A DNA stretch of 64,000 nt, taken from positions 62,001 through 126,000 of the forward strand of contig NZ_AAVU01000010.1 of assembly GCF_000169095.1 (NCBI RefSeq). The letters run 5' to 3'. The notes under the pieces are model-generated. The model was not told where the DNA came from. It did no database searches and saw nothing but the letters and a program-made list of their open reading frames with translations. The translations under genes and the position numbers were made by a program. Source of the stretch: Lyngbya sp. PCC 8106. GTDB lineage: Bacteria > Cyanobacteriota > Cyanobacteriia > Cyanobacteriales > Microcoleaceae. Shown here piece after piece: positions 55,438 through 64,000 of this stretch (positions are counted from its first letter, which is position 1; each line of letters opens with the position of its first letter).

Positions 55438-56100
55438 ATGAGACTTGAGGAAGCTGTAGAATTCGCTGAAAATCCTGAACCCCGTTGTCCTTGTGTGCTG
55501 TTGTTGGACACTTCCGCCTCCATGCAAGGTGTACCCATCGATGCCCTCAATGATGGCCTCAACACGTTTAGACATGATTTAGCTCGTGATGAACTGGCAA
55601 AAAAACGGGTCGAAGTTGCGATTATTTCCTTCGATAATCAGGTGAAAATTGTACAAGATTTTGTCACTGCTGACCAGTTTGAACCCCCATTATTAACTGC
55701 ACAGGGGCAAACTTTTATGGGAACAGCAATTAACCAAGCCCTAGATTTAGTTGCTGCTCGTAAAGCCGAATATCGTAATAATGGAATTGCCTACTATCGC
55801 CCTTGGGTGTTTCTGATTACCGATGGTGAACCGCAGGGTGAGTCTGAACGTATGGCGGAGCAAGCGGCTGAACGTATTAAACAAGAAGAAGGTAATAAAC
55901 AGGTTGCTTTTTTTGCGGTTGGAGTGGAAGGGGCGAATATGGAACGCCTGAGTTTAATCGTTGAACGCGCTCCTTTAAAATTAAAAGGATTAGACTTTAG
56001 AGAAATGTTTATTTGGTTGTCTGCAAGTATGCAAATGGTGTCTCATTCCAAAGTCGATGAACAGATTGCTTTACCGCCGCCAGGATGGGGAGCTGTCTAA
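55438..56100 (+). CDS. TerY-like vWA domain protein
   Basis: 220 residues. The MIDAS metal site is complete: VLLLDTSASMQG (DxSxS), then GQTFMGTAINQAL (Thr) and FLITDGEPQGE (Asp). The length and the ending (LSASMQMVSHSK) match the stand-alone TerY group, which occurs with a PP2C phosphatase and a Ser/Thr kinase as the TerY-P triad in tellurite/stress and phage-conflict loci. Here the PP2C gene follows 73 bases later. No kinase is found next to them. Confidence 0.9.
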   Translation: MRLEEAVEFAENPEPRCPCVLLLDTSASMQGVPIDALNDGLNTFRHDLARDELAKKRVEVAIISFDNQVKIVQDFVTADQFEPPLLTAQGQTFMGTAINQALDLVAARKAEYRNNGIAYYRPWVFLITDGEPQGESERMAEQAAERIKQEEGNKQVAFFAVGVEGANMERLSLIVERAPLKLKGLDFREMFIWLSASMQMVSHSKVDEQIALPPPGWGAV

Positions 56101-56173
56101 TTAAATCTGCCCATTACTAATCGTTAATTAATTGCTATTCGCTAATTTCTGAGCATCTTTTACGGGATATCCC

Positions 56174-56941
56174 ATGTCTAACTGCGACTCCAATTGGCAA
56201 ATTGTATCGGCATCAGTACGGGGAACGAGCCATGAAAAATTTGATCTTCCCTGTCAAGATGCTCACTGCTACAAAAGATTATCTGATAATCTTTTAATTT
56301 TGGCTGTGGCGGATGGAGCCGGTTCAGCGAGATTGTCAGAAATTGGCTCAAAAGTAGCAGTAGAAACGGCTGTAAATACTCTTGCTCAAATGATTGATCT
56401 TCCCTTTTCATCACCAGAAGAAATTGACTGGAAAGGACGATTAATGAACTCTTTAAATGCAGCAAAAATGGCAGTAGAAGCCGAAGCTAGTGTTCAAGAC
56501 GTGGAAATTCGAGAATTAGCAACAACACTGATTTTGGTGTTAGCAACCTCTAATTTTATTGCTGTTGCTCAGGTGGGTGATGGAGCAGCAGTTGTAGAAG
56601 ATAAAGCGGGAAAAATAGAAGCGATTACCCAACCCGAACAGGGTGAATATTTGAATGAAACAAAATTTTTGATTGGGTTTAATGCGGTGGAAACGTCACA
56701 AATCAAGGTTTGGGAAGGTGAACCGACTCATTTAGCAATTTTTTCCGATGGCTTACAAATGTTAGCTTTGAAAATGCCCGAAGCAACTCCCCATCGACCT
56801 TTCTTTTCGCCCCTATTTAAGTTTGTTTCGATGATTACAGATCAACAAGATGCTCAAGAACAGTTAGAATCTTTTTTGCGATCGCCTCGTGTGACTGAAC
56901 GAACTGATGATGATTTAACGCTAATTCTAGCTGCATTATAA
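56174..56941 (+). CDS. PP2C-family Ser/Thr phosphatase (TerY-P type)
   Basis: 255 residues. Acidic metal ligands are seen in LPCQDAH, LAVADGAGSAR, QVGDGAAVV, AIFSDGLQM and TDDDLTLIL. The N-terminus (SASVRGTSHEKFDLPCQDAH) is that of the PP2C group found with TerY-like vWA proteins and kinases. It presumably removes phosphates put on by a partner kinase, which is not encoded next to it. Confidence 0.9.
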   Translation: MSNCDSNWQIVSASVRGTSHEKFDLPCQDAHCYKRLSDNLLILAVADGAGSARLSEIGSKVAVETAVNTLAQMIDLPFSSPEEIDWKGRLMNSLNAAKMAVEAEASVQDVEIRELATTLILVLATSNFIAVAQVGDGAAVVEDKAGKIEAITQPEQGEYLNETKFLIGFNAVETSQIKVWEGEPTHLAIFSDGLQMLALKMPEATPHRPFFSPLFKFVSMITDQQDAQEQLESFLRSPRVTERTDDDLTLILAAL

Positions 56942-57095
56942 CATATAAATCAGCCAAAATCAATCTTTAAACTGGTCGTTCAAACAGAGTCTTGAAATTA
57001 ATTGATAAAAATCCGGTTCTCCCGACAAAGTGAAGGAGTATTCAGTTGTATTCCCTTAAATTCAGGTTATACGTTAACTGTATATATCAATACCA

Positions 57096-58010
57096 ATGAG
57101 TCCACATTTTCTTCGTACTCTGCGATTAACTTTACTCCGTTTTAGCCTCGTTATTCTATTAACTCCTGCTTTATTCTACTTAGGACTGTTACTCAAACGA
57201 CCCCTACCCACTGCTAAACAAGAACAACTGTTTCAAGGGATTACATACCAACGAATTCGCCGTTCAAAACCCGATCCTTTAATGATTCATATTGTTAAAA
57301 TTGACTTAACAACTCCAGGGATTGAACTTTTAGTAACACCAGGAGAACAGGGAGAAGATGATCAGGATATTTCTGCTCAAACCACTTCAGAATTTCTACA
57401 GAAACATTACTTACAACTAGCAATTAACGGCAGTTTTTTTCATCCCTTTTATGTGCATAATCCGATAGATTATTACCCCAATTCAGGAGAGCGAGTTAAT
57501 ATTTTTGGACAGGCAATTTCTCAGGGAAAAATCTACTCAATAGTTAATAAAGGATGGTCAGTGCTTTGTATTTCTCCTAAAAAAAAGGCAGAAATTTACT
57601 TTGATACTTGTCCGAAAAATACGCTTCAAGGGATAGCAGGTAATCTAATTTTAATCGATCAAGGTCAACCTATTAAAGTCAAAAAATTCTCAGATGCTAA
57701 TCAAAAGTTTCCACGAACGGCTGTAGCAATTGACAAAACAGGAGAAACGCTCTGGTTAATTTTAATTGATGGTCGTCAATCCTGGTATAGTAAAGGCGTA
57801 ACCTTAGCCACCTTAACGAATATTATCCAGGAACTAGATGGGGTTGAAACCGCATTAAATTTTGATGGTGGGGGTTCTACAACGTTAGTGATTTCTGAGG
57901 GAACAGATACCAAAGTTTTAAATGCACCCTTTCATAGTCGAATTCCCATGCGTCAGCGTCCAGTCGCCAATCATTTAGGAATTTATGCTTTACCCATTGA
58001 ACAAAAATAA
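57096..58010 (+). CDS. Phosphodiester glycosidase family (NAGPA/DUF2233) protein, secreted or anchored
   Basis: 304 residues. An N-terminal membrane segment (LLRFSLVILLTPALFYLGLL) precedes the catalytic domain: LAINGSFFHP, RTAVAIDKTGETLWLILIDG and the end ALNFDGGGSTTLV. The last motif is the signature of NAGPA-like enzymes. In this superfamily the domain cleaves GlcNAc-phosphodiester links; bacterial members act on cell wall or exopolysaccharide. The substrate here is unknown. Confidence 0.88.
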   Translation: MSPHFLRTLRLTLLRFSLVILLTPALFYLGLLLKRPLPTAKQEQLFQGITYQRIRRSKPDPLMIHIVKIDLTTPGIELLVTPGEQGEDDQDISAQTTSEFLQKHYLQLAINGSFFHPFYVHNPIDYYPNSGERVNIFGQAISQGKIYSIVNKGWSVLCISPKKKAEIYFDTCPKNTLQGIAGNLILIDQGQPIKVKKFSDANQKFPRTAVAIDKTGETLWLILIDGRQSWYSKGVTLATLTNIIQELDGVETALNFDGGGSTTLVISEGTDTKVLNAPFHSRIPMRQRPVANHLGIYALPIEQK

Positions 58011-58043
58011 GACCATTTTGACTCTTTTTTAAAGTTGTTTAAT

Positions 58044-59024
58044 TTACTCTAATTTTAACCCCAATTTGTAGAGAAAATCTTTAGAATATCGAGCAAGTTC
58101 CCAATTGTGAGCAGCCCAAACTTGAGTCGGGTGTAACCCTTTAGCATTTTGAAAGTTAACACCTTGCAAATTAGCCCCTTGAAAATTAGCCCCTTGTAAG
58201 TTAGCATCTTTGAGATTAGCCCCTCGGAGGTTTGCATCTTGAAAATTGGCATCTTTGAGGTAAGCGCCTTCTAAAATTGTACCTCGAAGATTGGCTTCTT
58301 GAAAGTCTACCCCTTGTAAGTTTCCTAAAATATAAGCCCCTTGAATATCTGCTTTTTGGAGATTAGCTTCTAACATATTAACCCCTTGTAAATCTGCATA
58401 ACTGAGATTAGCTGAACTTAAATTTATTTTCTGCATTTGCGTTAGAAGAAAGAACGCTTCTTCTAGATTAGCTTTCCAAAAATTAGCCCCTTGAAGTTGA
58501 GTGAGTTCAAAGGTGCTTCCTTGCAAATTTGCTTCTTGAAGTTTAGCCCCTTGTAGGTTCACTTCTTTAAAATCACCATCCACTAAATGAATTTGTTCAA
58601 GATTGGCTTTCGGTAACAATAACCCCTTTAAACTAATCCCATCTTTAGCTAATTCTTCTAAAGCTTTAATTCGAGCATGACTAAATTCAATGCCTTGAGC
58701 AGAGTCAATTACTTGCCACGCTTCATAATGAGATTGTTTCTTTCCTCGTCGCAAATAAACGACTAAAGCGCTAACAATACTAATACTTTCAAACGTTCCT
58801 AAAATCCGAGAATTTTCAATAGAACGAATAAACAACTGCCCCCAGTCTGTTTGCTGTTCTAAAGTGTTTTCCAGATATAAAATAGAGAGAATAACAAAAA
58901 TAACAGCTATAAAAATAATCAGAACTTCTACAACATCACGCAATAGACGACCACAAACTCGATGAAGTCGAGATATTTGTCGCTTATTACCTAATCGACT
59001 TATTTTTTTTTTGAGGTATTCCAT
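58044..59024 (-). CDS. Membrane-anchored pentapeptide-repeat protein
   Basis: 326 residues. After a basic N-terminus come hydrophobic segments (VVEVLIIFIAVIFVILSILY, and a shorter one near residue 80). From about residue 135 to 300, A(N/D)LxG-type pentapeptides run almost without break (ANLRGANLKDANLQGANFQG), which form a right-handed square beta helix. Such helices are usually structural or protein-binding. The function is unknown; cyanobacteria encode dozens of them. Confidence 0.87.
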   Translation of the reverse strand: MEYLKKKISRLGNKRQISRLHRVCGRLLRDVVEVLIIFIAVIFVILSILYLENTLEQQTDWGQLFIRSIENSRILGTFESISIVSALVVYLRRGKKQSHYEAWQVIDSAQGIEFSHARIKALEELAKDGISLKGLLLPKANLEQIHLVDGDFKEVNLQGAKLQEANLQGSTFELTQLQGANFWKANLEEAFFLLTQMQKINLSSANLSYADLQGVNMLEANLQKADIQGAYILGNLQGVDFQEANLRGTILEGAYLKDANFQDANLRGANLKDANLQGANFQGANLQGVNFQNAKGLHPTQVWAAHNWELARYSKDFLYKLGLKLE

Positions 59025-59148
59025 ACTTTAAAATCGGAGAAAAATTAAACTTTCACTCTAATATTTGATCAAAAAAATGTAGAATTCTTCTCAAAAAAAG
59101 AGCTAAACATTGCTAAAATCTTTGCAACTCTAAACCGATCATAAAACC

Positions 59149-59556
59149 CTAACATCCATAGTAAATTTGAGCCTGACTCAAACCAAAATCCCGTAGATAA
59201 TGTTGCCAGCGTTTAGCAATTTCAGGATTAGAAAACGGCCCGACCGCAACCTTGGAATTAAAAGGACTATTCCGTTGATACACCCCCGTTTCCGGCACCC
59301 CCAATAAAATAACTTGTTCCACAATTTTAGGTAAATCTTCGGACTTACCCGAAATCACCACAAAATAAGCCGCTTTAGCCTTACCTCCATGGACTCCATA
59401 AGTCCGTTGTGCTTCCTCTAAAGCCGCCTCTGTTTCAGGATTCAATCTGCCATTCACAGGCCCAGGATCAAGACCCAGTGCTTGCAGTCGTCTTTGCAAC
59501 TCTAGCACCAGCAACTTACTGTAATGTAAACGTCCAAATAACTTATCTTCCGGCAT
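59149..59556 (-). CDS. Peptidoglycan-binding (PG_binding_1) plus SPOR-like protein
   Basis: 135 residues. The first 55 hold a PG_binding_1 motif (LELQRRLQALGLDPGPVNGR, LNPETEAALEEAQRTYGV). The rest (AYFVVISGKSEDLPKIVEQV, then SKVAVGPFSNPEIAKRW) has the pattern of a SPOR domain. Both modules bind cell-wall glycans. There is no signal peptide from the chosen ATG, so either export is by another route or the start is upstream; the latter is not supported by a better codon. Confidence 0.8.
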   Translation of the reverse strand: MPEDKLFGRLHYSKLLVLELQRRLQALGLDPGPVNGRLNPETEAALEEAQRTYGVHGGKAKAAYFVVISGKSEDLPKIVEQVILLGVPETGVYQRNSPFNSKVAVGPFSNPEIAKRWQHYLRDFGLSQAQIYYGC

Positions 59557-59751
59557 GGGTTAATAGTTTACAGTTAAGACCTTCTCTCTATCTTGCATCA
59601 GTCCAGAGACATACTCCGCAACGAATGGTACACCTCACCCGTATTTTTACTCTACACGAGGCCCAAAACAACAGACGGAAAACACCCGAAGGCCTTGTTA
59701 TCCTAGTGAAAGAAACTGCTTGATTGCTTATCCATTCCTCATCTGCAAACT

Positions 59752-60954
59752 ATGACTGAACAACCAACCCGCATCTGTATTTTGGGTGGAGGCTTTGGTG
59801 GACTCTATACCGCCCTGCGCTTAAATGAGTTACCCTGGCAGAAATCTCAACAACCCGAAATTATTCTTGTTGATAGCCGCGATCGCTTTTTGTTTTCGCC
59901 ATTGTTGTATGAACTCTTAACCGGAGAACTGCAAAGTTGGGAAATTGCTCCCCCTTTTGAACAACTGTTGCAAAATACAAATATACGCTTCTGTCAGCAA
60001 CTTGTCACCGCGATCGACATCGAAGCCCAGCAAGTTCAGCTGAGTGAAGGTGAACCTGTGACTTATGATTATTTGGTTTTGGCGATGGGAGGGGAAACGC
60101 CCCTCGATATCGTACCGGGAGCGGCTGAATATGCAATTCCTTTCCGAACCCTCGAAGATACCTATCGCCTCGAAGAACGCCTGCGGGTTTTGGAAGCCTC
60201 TGATCGCGATAAAATTCGCATTGCGATCGCAGGTGGCGGTTATAGTGGTGTAGAGTTGGCTTGTAAGCTGGCTGACCGACTCCAGGAACGGGGACGGTTA
60301 CGACTGATTGAACGAGATCAGGAGATTTTGCGGGGTTCTCCGAGTTTTAACCGTGAAGCCGCCCAACGCGCCCTGCAACAGCGCCGGATTTGGGTAGACT
60401 TGGAGACAACCGTGCAATCGATTGAAGCAGATTCGCTTGCTTTGGAATACCGCGAACAGATCGATACAATTCCGGTCGATGTGGTCTTGTGGACGGTGGG
60501 AACGAAAATTTCGCCCATTGTGCAGTCGCTACCCGTCAAGCATAATCAGCGAGGTCAGGTGAGCGCCACAACATCATTGCAAGTTGTTGACCATCCCGAA
60601 ATTTTTGCGCTAGGAGATTTGGCTGATTGTAAGGATGTTGACGGCCAAACGGTTCCCCCAACGGCTCAAGCCGCGTTTCAACAAGCAGACTATACCGCCT
60701 GGAATATTTGGGCTTCTCTAACAGGACGTCCTTTGTTACCCTTCCGTTATCAGGGGTTAGGTGAAATGATGACTTTAGGAACCGATGATGCGACCCTGAC
60801 GGGTTTGGGGATTAAGTTAGAGGGGCAAATGGCACATCTAGCTCGTCGTTTGATTTATCTTTATCGTTTGCCCACCCTCGATCATCAAGTTCGAGTTGCT
60901 TTTAACTGGATGACTCGACCCCTTCAGGAAATGATGTCACCTCCGACTCGCTAG
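59752..60954 (+). CDS. ndh2: Type II NAD(P)H dehydrogenase (NDH-2 family)
   Basis: 400 residues. FAD site ICILGGGFGGLYTALRL at the N-terminus, NAD(P)H site IAIAGGGYSGVELACKL near residue 160, and a family motif IFALGDLADCKD near residue 285 followed by PPTAQAAFQQADYTAWNI. Single-subunit NDH-2 enzymes pass electrons from NAD(P)H to quinone without pumping protons. Some cyanobacterial members act mainly in redox regulation. The C-terminus is short of a clear membrane anchor (RRLIYLYRLPTL). Confidence 0.9.
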   Translation: MTEQPTRICILGGGFGGLYTALRLNELPWQKSQQPEIILVDSRDRFLFSPLLYELLTGELQSWEIAPPFEQLLQNTNIRFCQQLVTAIDIEAQQVQLSEGEPVTYDYLVLAMGGETPLDIVPGAAEYAIPFRTLEDTYRLEERLRVLEASDRDKIRIAIAGGGYSGVELACKLADRLQERGRLRLIERDQEILRGSPSFNREAAQRALQQRRIWVDLETTVQSIEADSLALEYREQIDTIPVDVVLWTVGTKISPIVQSLPVKHNQRGQVSATTSLQVVDHPEIFALGDLADCKDVDGQTVPPTAQAAFQQADYTAWNIWASLTGRPLLPFRYQGLGEMMTLGTDDATLTGLGIKLEGQMAHLARRLIYLYRLPTLDHQVRVAFNWMTRPLQEMMSPPTR

Positions 60955-61156
60955 ACGGGTGCAAAGGTAGGGAGGTAGGGAGATCTTGCTTCTTTCCTCT
61001 CTCTGTTTGATGGGTTTAACCCCTGAATTGTTTAATACTGTTTTCACCGGAATAAATCTCTATTTAGAATAGGCTAACACAGCTATAACAATGCACCCTT
61101 TGTTCATCAAATTAAGCTTAAAAACAATTAAAACTATCGTTCATTTCTAACCCATT

Positions 61157-62158
61157 ATGCCGCCTAAAAACTTCAAAGTTGCTACATTTAACCTGTATAA
61201 TTTAGTGTTGCCCAATGTCACTTACTATGATAGAAATAAATATTCTACCGAAGTCTACGCTCAAAAGAAAACCTGGATAACAGGACAACTCGAACGAATG
61301 AATGCTGACATTGTGGGCTTTCAAGAACTCTTTCACGAACAAGCAATAAAAGAGATTGTACAAAACATAAAATCCTATGAAAACGCTCACCTTGTCGTCG
61401 GCTATCCAGCAAGCTATAACCCCGAACAACTCAGACCTTTAGTTGGACTGGTTTCTCGTTTTCCGATTTTAAATCATCAAGTTTATGAAGATTTTCCCCC
61501 GCAAGCTCGTTTAGAAATCAATGATAAAGATATCCCCTTAGATAAATTTTCTCGACCTATCCTTTCAGCCCAACTACAAATTAGTGATAGCCTTGAATGC
61601 ACTGTTTTTGTAGTTCATCTAAAGTCAAAACGCCCCATTTTACCCGCAGATGCAGATAAAAATGATCCCGTTGAACAAGCTAAAGGAGCCGCCAGAGCGT
61701 TAATCTTACGAGCAACAGAAGCCACAGCATTACGCATGATTTTGATGGAAACCTTAAAAAATCGACAACATCCCGTTATCATTATGGGTGATGTCAATGA
61801 TAGCGGTTTATCCGTCACAACTCAAATTATTACGGGACAACCCCCTTGGGAAAAACTTCCCTTTGAGAAAAAGAAAGAAATTTGGGATACTTTACTCTAT
61901 AGTGTTAAAGATATTCAAGCTCGTCAAAGTTATGGAGATTTTTATTACACTCATATTTACAACGGCTATTATCAAGCTCTTGATCATATTTTAGTCAGTG
62001 AAGAATGGGTGGCTCAAAATCCAAGTCGTTTGGGTCAAGTGGAATATGTTTCCATCCTCAATGATCATTTAATTGATGAAACCTTGAGTTATGAAGATGT
62101 CGAAAAATGGCAATCTGACCACGCTCAAGTTGTCACGACTATTAAACTAGAAAAGTAA
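61157..62158 (+). CDS. Endonuclease/exonuclease/phosphatase (EEP) family protein
   Basis: 333 residues. The EEP fold motifs are complete: VATFNLYNLV, ADIVGFQELFHE (metal Glu), FVVHLKSKRP, VIIMGDVNDSG (Asp/Asn pair), LDHILVSEEW and SDHAQVV (Asp-His). The superfamily includes DNases, sphingomyelinases and inositol phosphatases. No signal peptide is seen, so it is probably cytosolic. The substrate is unknown. Confidence 0.88.
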   Translation: MPPKNFKVATFNLYNLVLPNVTYYDRNKYSTEVYAQKKTWITGQLERMNADIVGFQELFHEQAIKEIVQNIKSYENAHLVVGYPASYNPEQLRPLVGLVSRFPILNHQVYEDFPPQARLEINDKDIPLDKFSRPILSAQLQISDSLECTVFVVHLKSKRPILPADADKNDPVEQAKGAARALILRATEATALRMILMETLKNRQHPVIIMGDVNDSGLSVTTQIITGQPPWEKLPFEKKKEIWDTLLYSVKDIQARQSYGDFYYTHIYNGYYQALDHILVSEEWVAQNPSRLGQVEYVSILNDHLIDETLSYEDVEKWQSDHAQVVTTIKLEK

Positions 62159-62360
62159 AAAGTTAGCAGTTTTAGGAGGTAGTATTGTGCATCGGGAAAA
62201 ATAAATCACCCTCATTCGCAAAGTTCGCAAAGTCGAATAAGTCGATGCAAGTCCGGCTTGTCCGGTGAATACAACCGAAGTCTCAAAATAGTTAAAATCT
62301 TGATAATTGTATCCTGACTCTCTGCTAAGGTTGGAGGTGAACCTATTCTCAAACGCTATA

Positions 62361-62834
62361 ATGATCAAACAAATAATTAAGCTGATCACCACAATTTCAT
62401 TAGCGATCGCGATCATCATTTCCAGTAGTTTGCTACTCCCTCAAGAAGTTTTTGCTGAACCGAAACCAATGTGTAGTCAACCCATTGAAGCCGGAACTTG
62501 TCAAGCCAGTTTTAACCGCTATGCGTTTAATGGTAATGAGTGTGTTCCCTTCTCCTTTGGTGGTTGTGAAGGGAATGAAAATAACTTTATGACCCTCGGA
62601 GATTGTCAACAAACTTGTCTCGGTGAATCCAAACGTGTAGATCAAGCGAATACACCTGAACAAATTTGCGCTCAACCGATACAAAGTGGTACTTGTCAAG
62701 CCGATTTTAGTCGATATGCGTTTGATGGTAATGAGTGTGTTCCCTTCTCCTTTGGCGGTTGTGAAGGAAATGAAAATAATTTCACAGCCTTAGAAGATTG
62801 TCAAGAAACCTGCATTATCAAAGCTCAACAATAA
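62361..62834 (+). CDS. Secreted protein with two tandem Kunitz/BPTI domains
   Basis: 157 residues from ATG 62361 (an in-frame ATG at 62307 lies before the signal peptide). Signal peptide: LITTISLAIAIIISSSLLL ending near VFAEP. Two nearly identical Kunitz domains follow. In each, the six cysteines are spaced 9, 14, 8, 13 and 4, against 9, 16, 8, 13 and 4 in BPTI. FSFGGCEGNENNF matches the family core. The residue in the P1 place (after the second Cys) is Gln in both, so trypsin is an unlikely target. Such domains are rare in bacteria. The secreted protein may inhibit a protease of a grazer, pathogen or self. Confidence 0.88.
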   Translation: MIKQIIKLITTISLAIAIIISSSLLLPQEVFAEPKPMCSQPIEAGTCQASFNRYAFNGNECVPFSFGGCEGNENNFMTLGDCQQTCLGESKRVDQANTPEQICAQPIQSGTCQADFSRYAFDGNECVPFSFGGCEGNENNFTALEDCQETCIIKAQQ

Positions 62835-62874
62835 TCCTGTTCTGACCGCTTTTAACGCTCTTTAACCCCAACCA

Positions 62875-62911
62875 AAGATCGGGTTTAATATTAAAAATCC
62901 GATCTTTTTTA
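62875..62911 (+). terminator. Rho-independent terminator after the Kunitz gene
   Basis: AAAGATCGG at 62875-62883 pairs with CCGATCTTT at 62900-62908, followed by further T. It also lies downstream of the converging rsmG gene, so it may serve both. Confidence 0.8.
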
Positions 62912-62937
62912 GAACCGAAATAAACAAGAATAAAACC

Positions 62938-63630
62938 TTACAACTTCTTGATATCAACACAATTTCTATCCCCCTGAGTCAAGGGTGTTGTAAAGCTTCT
63001 CACCGACTCAATTTCACCGCCTAAACCCTTCAAAACAGAGTTTAACTCTTTTTCTTCCTCCACAGTCCAATGTCCGCGATACAACACCGCTCGACCTCCT
63101 TTCTGACAAAAAGGTAAAGCATATTTTGCACAAATAGGAGCCGCAGCCACCGCCCGAACCAAAGCCAAATGATACTTATTTTTAAACTTTAACTGTTGAT
63201 TAACCTGTTCAGCACGACCGACAAACAAGCTTGAATTTTTAATCTCTAAATCAGCAATCAAAGACTCTAAAAAAGTGATTTTTTTGCGGACACTATCTAA
63301 CAACATCACCGAACTTTTAGGGAATGCAATCGCCACAGGTAAACCCGGAAAACCTGCCCCGGTTCCAATATCAATCACTTCAACAGTTGAGGCAAAATCC
63401 CATTCTCCTCTCAACAGCGGTGCAATTCCCGCCAGAGAATCCCATAAATGTTTTTCCCAAAACGCTTCAGGTTGAGTAATTCGAGTTAAATTGAGAGATT
63501 GATTTCCCGTTAATATCTCCTCATAGAGACATTGAAACTGTTGGTTTTGGGCTGCCGTCGGTTGCCAATTTAAAGTTTCTAACCAAACCGAATCTCTATC
63601 AGGAATAATCGGGATTTCAGGATCATTCAT
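62938..63630 (-). CDS. rsmG: 16S rRNA (guanine527-N7)-methyltransferase
   Basis: 230 residues. SAM-binding motif IDIGTGAGFPGLPVAIAFP near residue 90 and the conserved LNLTRITQPEAFWEKHLWDS upstream are diagnostic for RsmG (GidB). It methylates N7 of G527 in 16S rRNA. The ATG at 63630 is well placed. It is followed, after 66 bases in the same direction, by nothing but its upstream neighbour, an ABC ATPase gene whose stop is at 63697. Confidence 0.94.
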   Translation of the reverse strand: MNDPEIPIIPDRDSVWLETLNWQPTAAQNQQFQCLYEEILTGNQSLNLTRITQPEAFWEKHLWDSLAGIAPLLRGEWDFASTVEVIDIGTGAGFPGLPVAIAFPKSSVMLLDSVRKKITFLESLIADLEIKNSSLFVGRAEQVNQQLKFKNKYHLALVRAVAAAPICAKYALPFCQKGGRAVLYRGHWTVEEEKELNSVLKGLGGEIESVRSFTTPLTQGDRNCVDIKKL

Positions 63631-63696
63631 TGTTAATTAAACTGCAAAAATATTATTAATTTTAATCAAAAAAAGGGATGTTTATTGAGAACCAAC

Positions 63697-64000
63697 TCAT
63701 GATATTTTTTCCCAAGCCGCATCCGGATCTAGGCATTGTAAATCTCCATGATTCAACGTCCAGCACTGATCAGCAACCCCGATCAAATCAGCAGCATCGT
63801 GAGTCACAATCAACAACGTCCAATGGTTTTTTAACTTCGCTAATAAACTCACCAATTGTTGTCGCATTGACCAATCCAACCCCGCTGTCGGTTCATCCAA
63901 CATCAACAAATGCGGTTGACGAATTAATTGTACCGCCAAAGCCAAGCGTCGTTGCTGTCCTCCACTTAACGAATGCGGTGGATTTTGCAGGGATATATGA
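63697..64000 (-). CDS. ABC transporter ATP-binding protein, 3' part only
   Basis: About 101 codons are visible; the 5' part lies beyond position 64000. The frame enters with PPHSLSGGQQRRLALAVQLI (ABC signature), then LLMLDEPTAGLDWSMRQQL (Walker B and D loop) and LLIVTHDAADLI (H loop). The SGGQQRR and the short C-terminus resemble ECF/cobalt-type (CbiO-like) ATPases. The substrate cannot be told. Confidence 0.9.
   Translation of the reverse strand, partial: HISLQNPPHSLSGGQQRRLALAVQLIRQPHLLMLDEPTAGLDWSMRQQLVSLLAKLKNHWTLLIVTHDAADLIGVADQCWTLNHGDLQCLDPDAAWEKIS

Noticed and set aside
59409..59723. Plus-strand 104-codon frame
   Set aside because: Antisense to the PG-binding/SPOR-like gene for half its length and without recognisable protein character.
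1..64000. CRISPR arrays, tRNA and rRNA genes
   Set aside because: No regularly spaced repeat-spacer pattern and no recognisable tRNA or rRNA sequence was noticed on either strand. A tRNA scan would confirm.

Overview
The window is a stretch of cyanobacterial chromosome. The evidence is a Rubisco activase carrying a RbcS-like tail, a CPP1-type DnaJ-like membrane protein, a PAM71/Mnx-type manganese exporter, CYP110-like P450s, XisH/XisI, CRY-DASH and about eighteen copies of the HIP1 octamer GCGATCGC (roughly one would be expected by chance). The intergenic palindromes and short tandem repeats resemble those of filamentous Oscillatoriales (Lyngbya, Limnoraphis or Planktothrix type). That placement is an inference. 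No rRNA, tRNA, CRISPR array or complete insertion sequence was recognised.

Layout. 1-1158: the 5' part of a McrB-like restriction NTPase, cut by the window edge. 1.5-12.3 kb: mostly core metabolism and housekeeping (PLP decarboxylase, cbiT, cdsA, a DUF2993 protein, an RluB-type pseudouridine synthase, a RodZ-like protein, malQ, mnx, rca), ending in a hicA-hicB module. 12.5-20.4 kb: an SRAP protein, a close-packed P450-SDR-NYN row, ispH, a second P450 and an Rpn-type nuclease. 20.5-29.7 kb: M48 peptidase, cpp1-like, pgeF, birA, a repeat-rich M23 peptidase, argF and dus. 29.9-33.9 kb: a hicB-hicA module between 55-bp direct repeats, then a large TPR-CHAT protein. 33.9-49.1 kb: Uma2 nuclease, an inositol-phosphatase-like protein, gatA, an ABC-class ATPase, an M28 peptidase, a Met-rich zinc-ribbon protein, a band-7 protein, a frameshifted alcohol dehydrogenase, an SDR, an EamA transporter and a divergent transketolase. 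49.3-57 kb: an accessory zone with a lipoprotein, xisH-xisI, a decayed gene, a possible LOTUS-like protein, CRY-DASH, an AIPR protein with a nuclease-like N-terminus, and a TerY-like vWA plus PP2C pair. 57-64 kb: phosphodiester glycosidase, pentapeptide protein, PG-binding/SPOR-like protein, type II NADH dehydrogenase, an EEP-fold hydrolase, a secreted double-Kunitz protein, rsmG and the end of an ABC ATPase gene.

How the genes relate. Most core genes stand alone or in short pairs. Tight spacing supports co-transcription only for P450-SDR-NYN, both hic modules, xisH-xisI, vWA-PP2C and M28 with the coiled-coil gene. Likely conflict or mobile functions (McrB, two HicAB modules, Rpn, Uma2, CHAT, XisH/I, AIPR, vWA/PP2C) are scattered between housekeeping genes. 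The most unusual items are the AIPR/vWA/PP2C row, the tandem Kunitz inhibitor, and the hicBA cassette between direct repeats.
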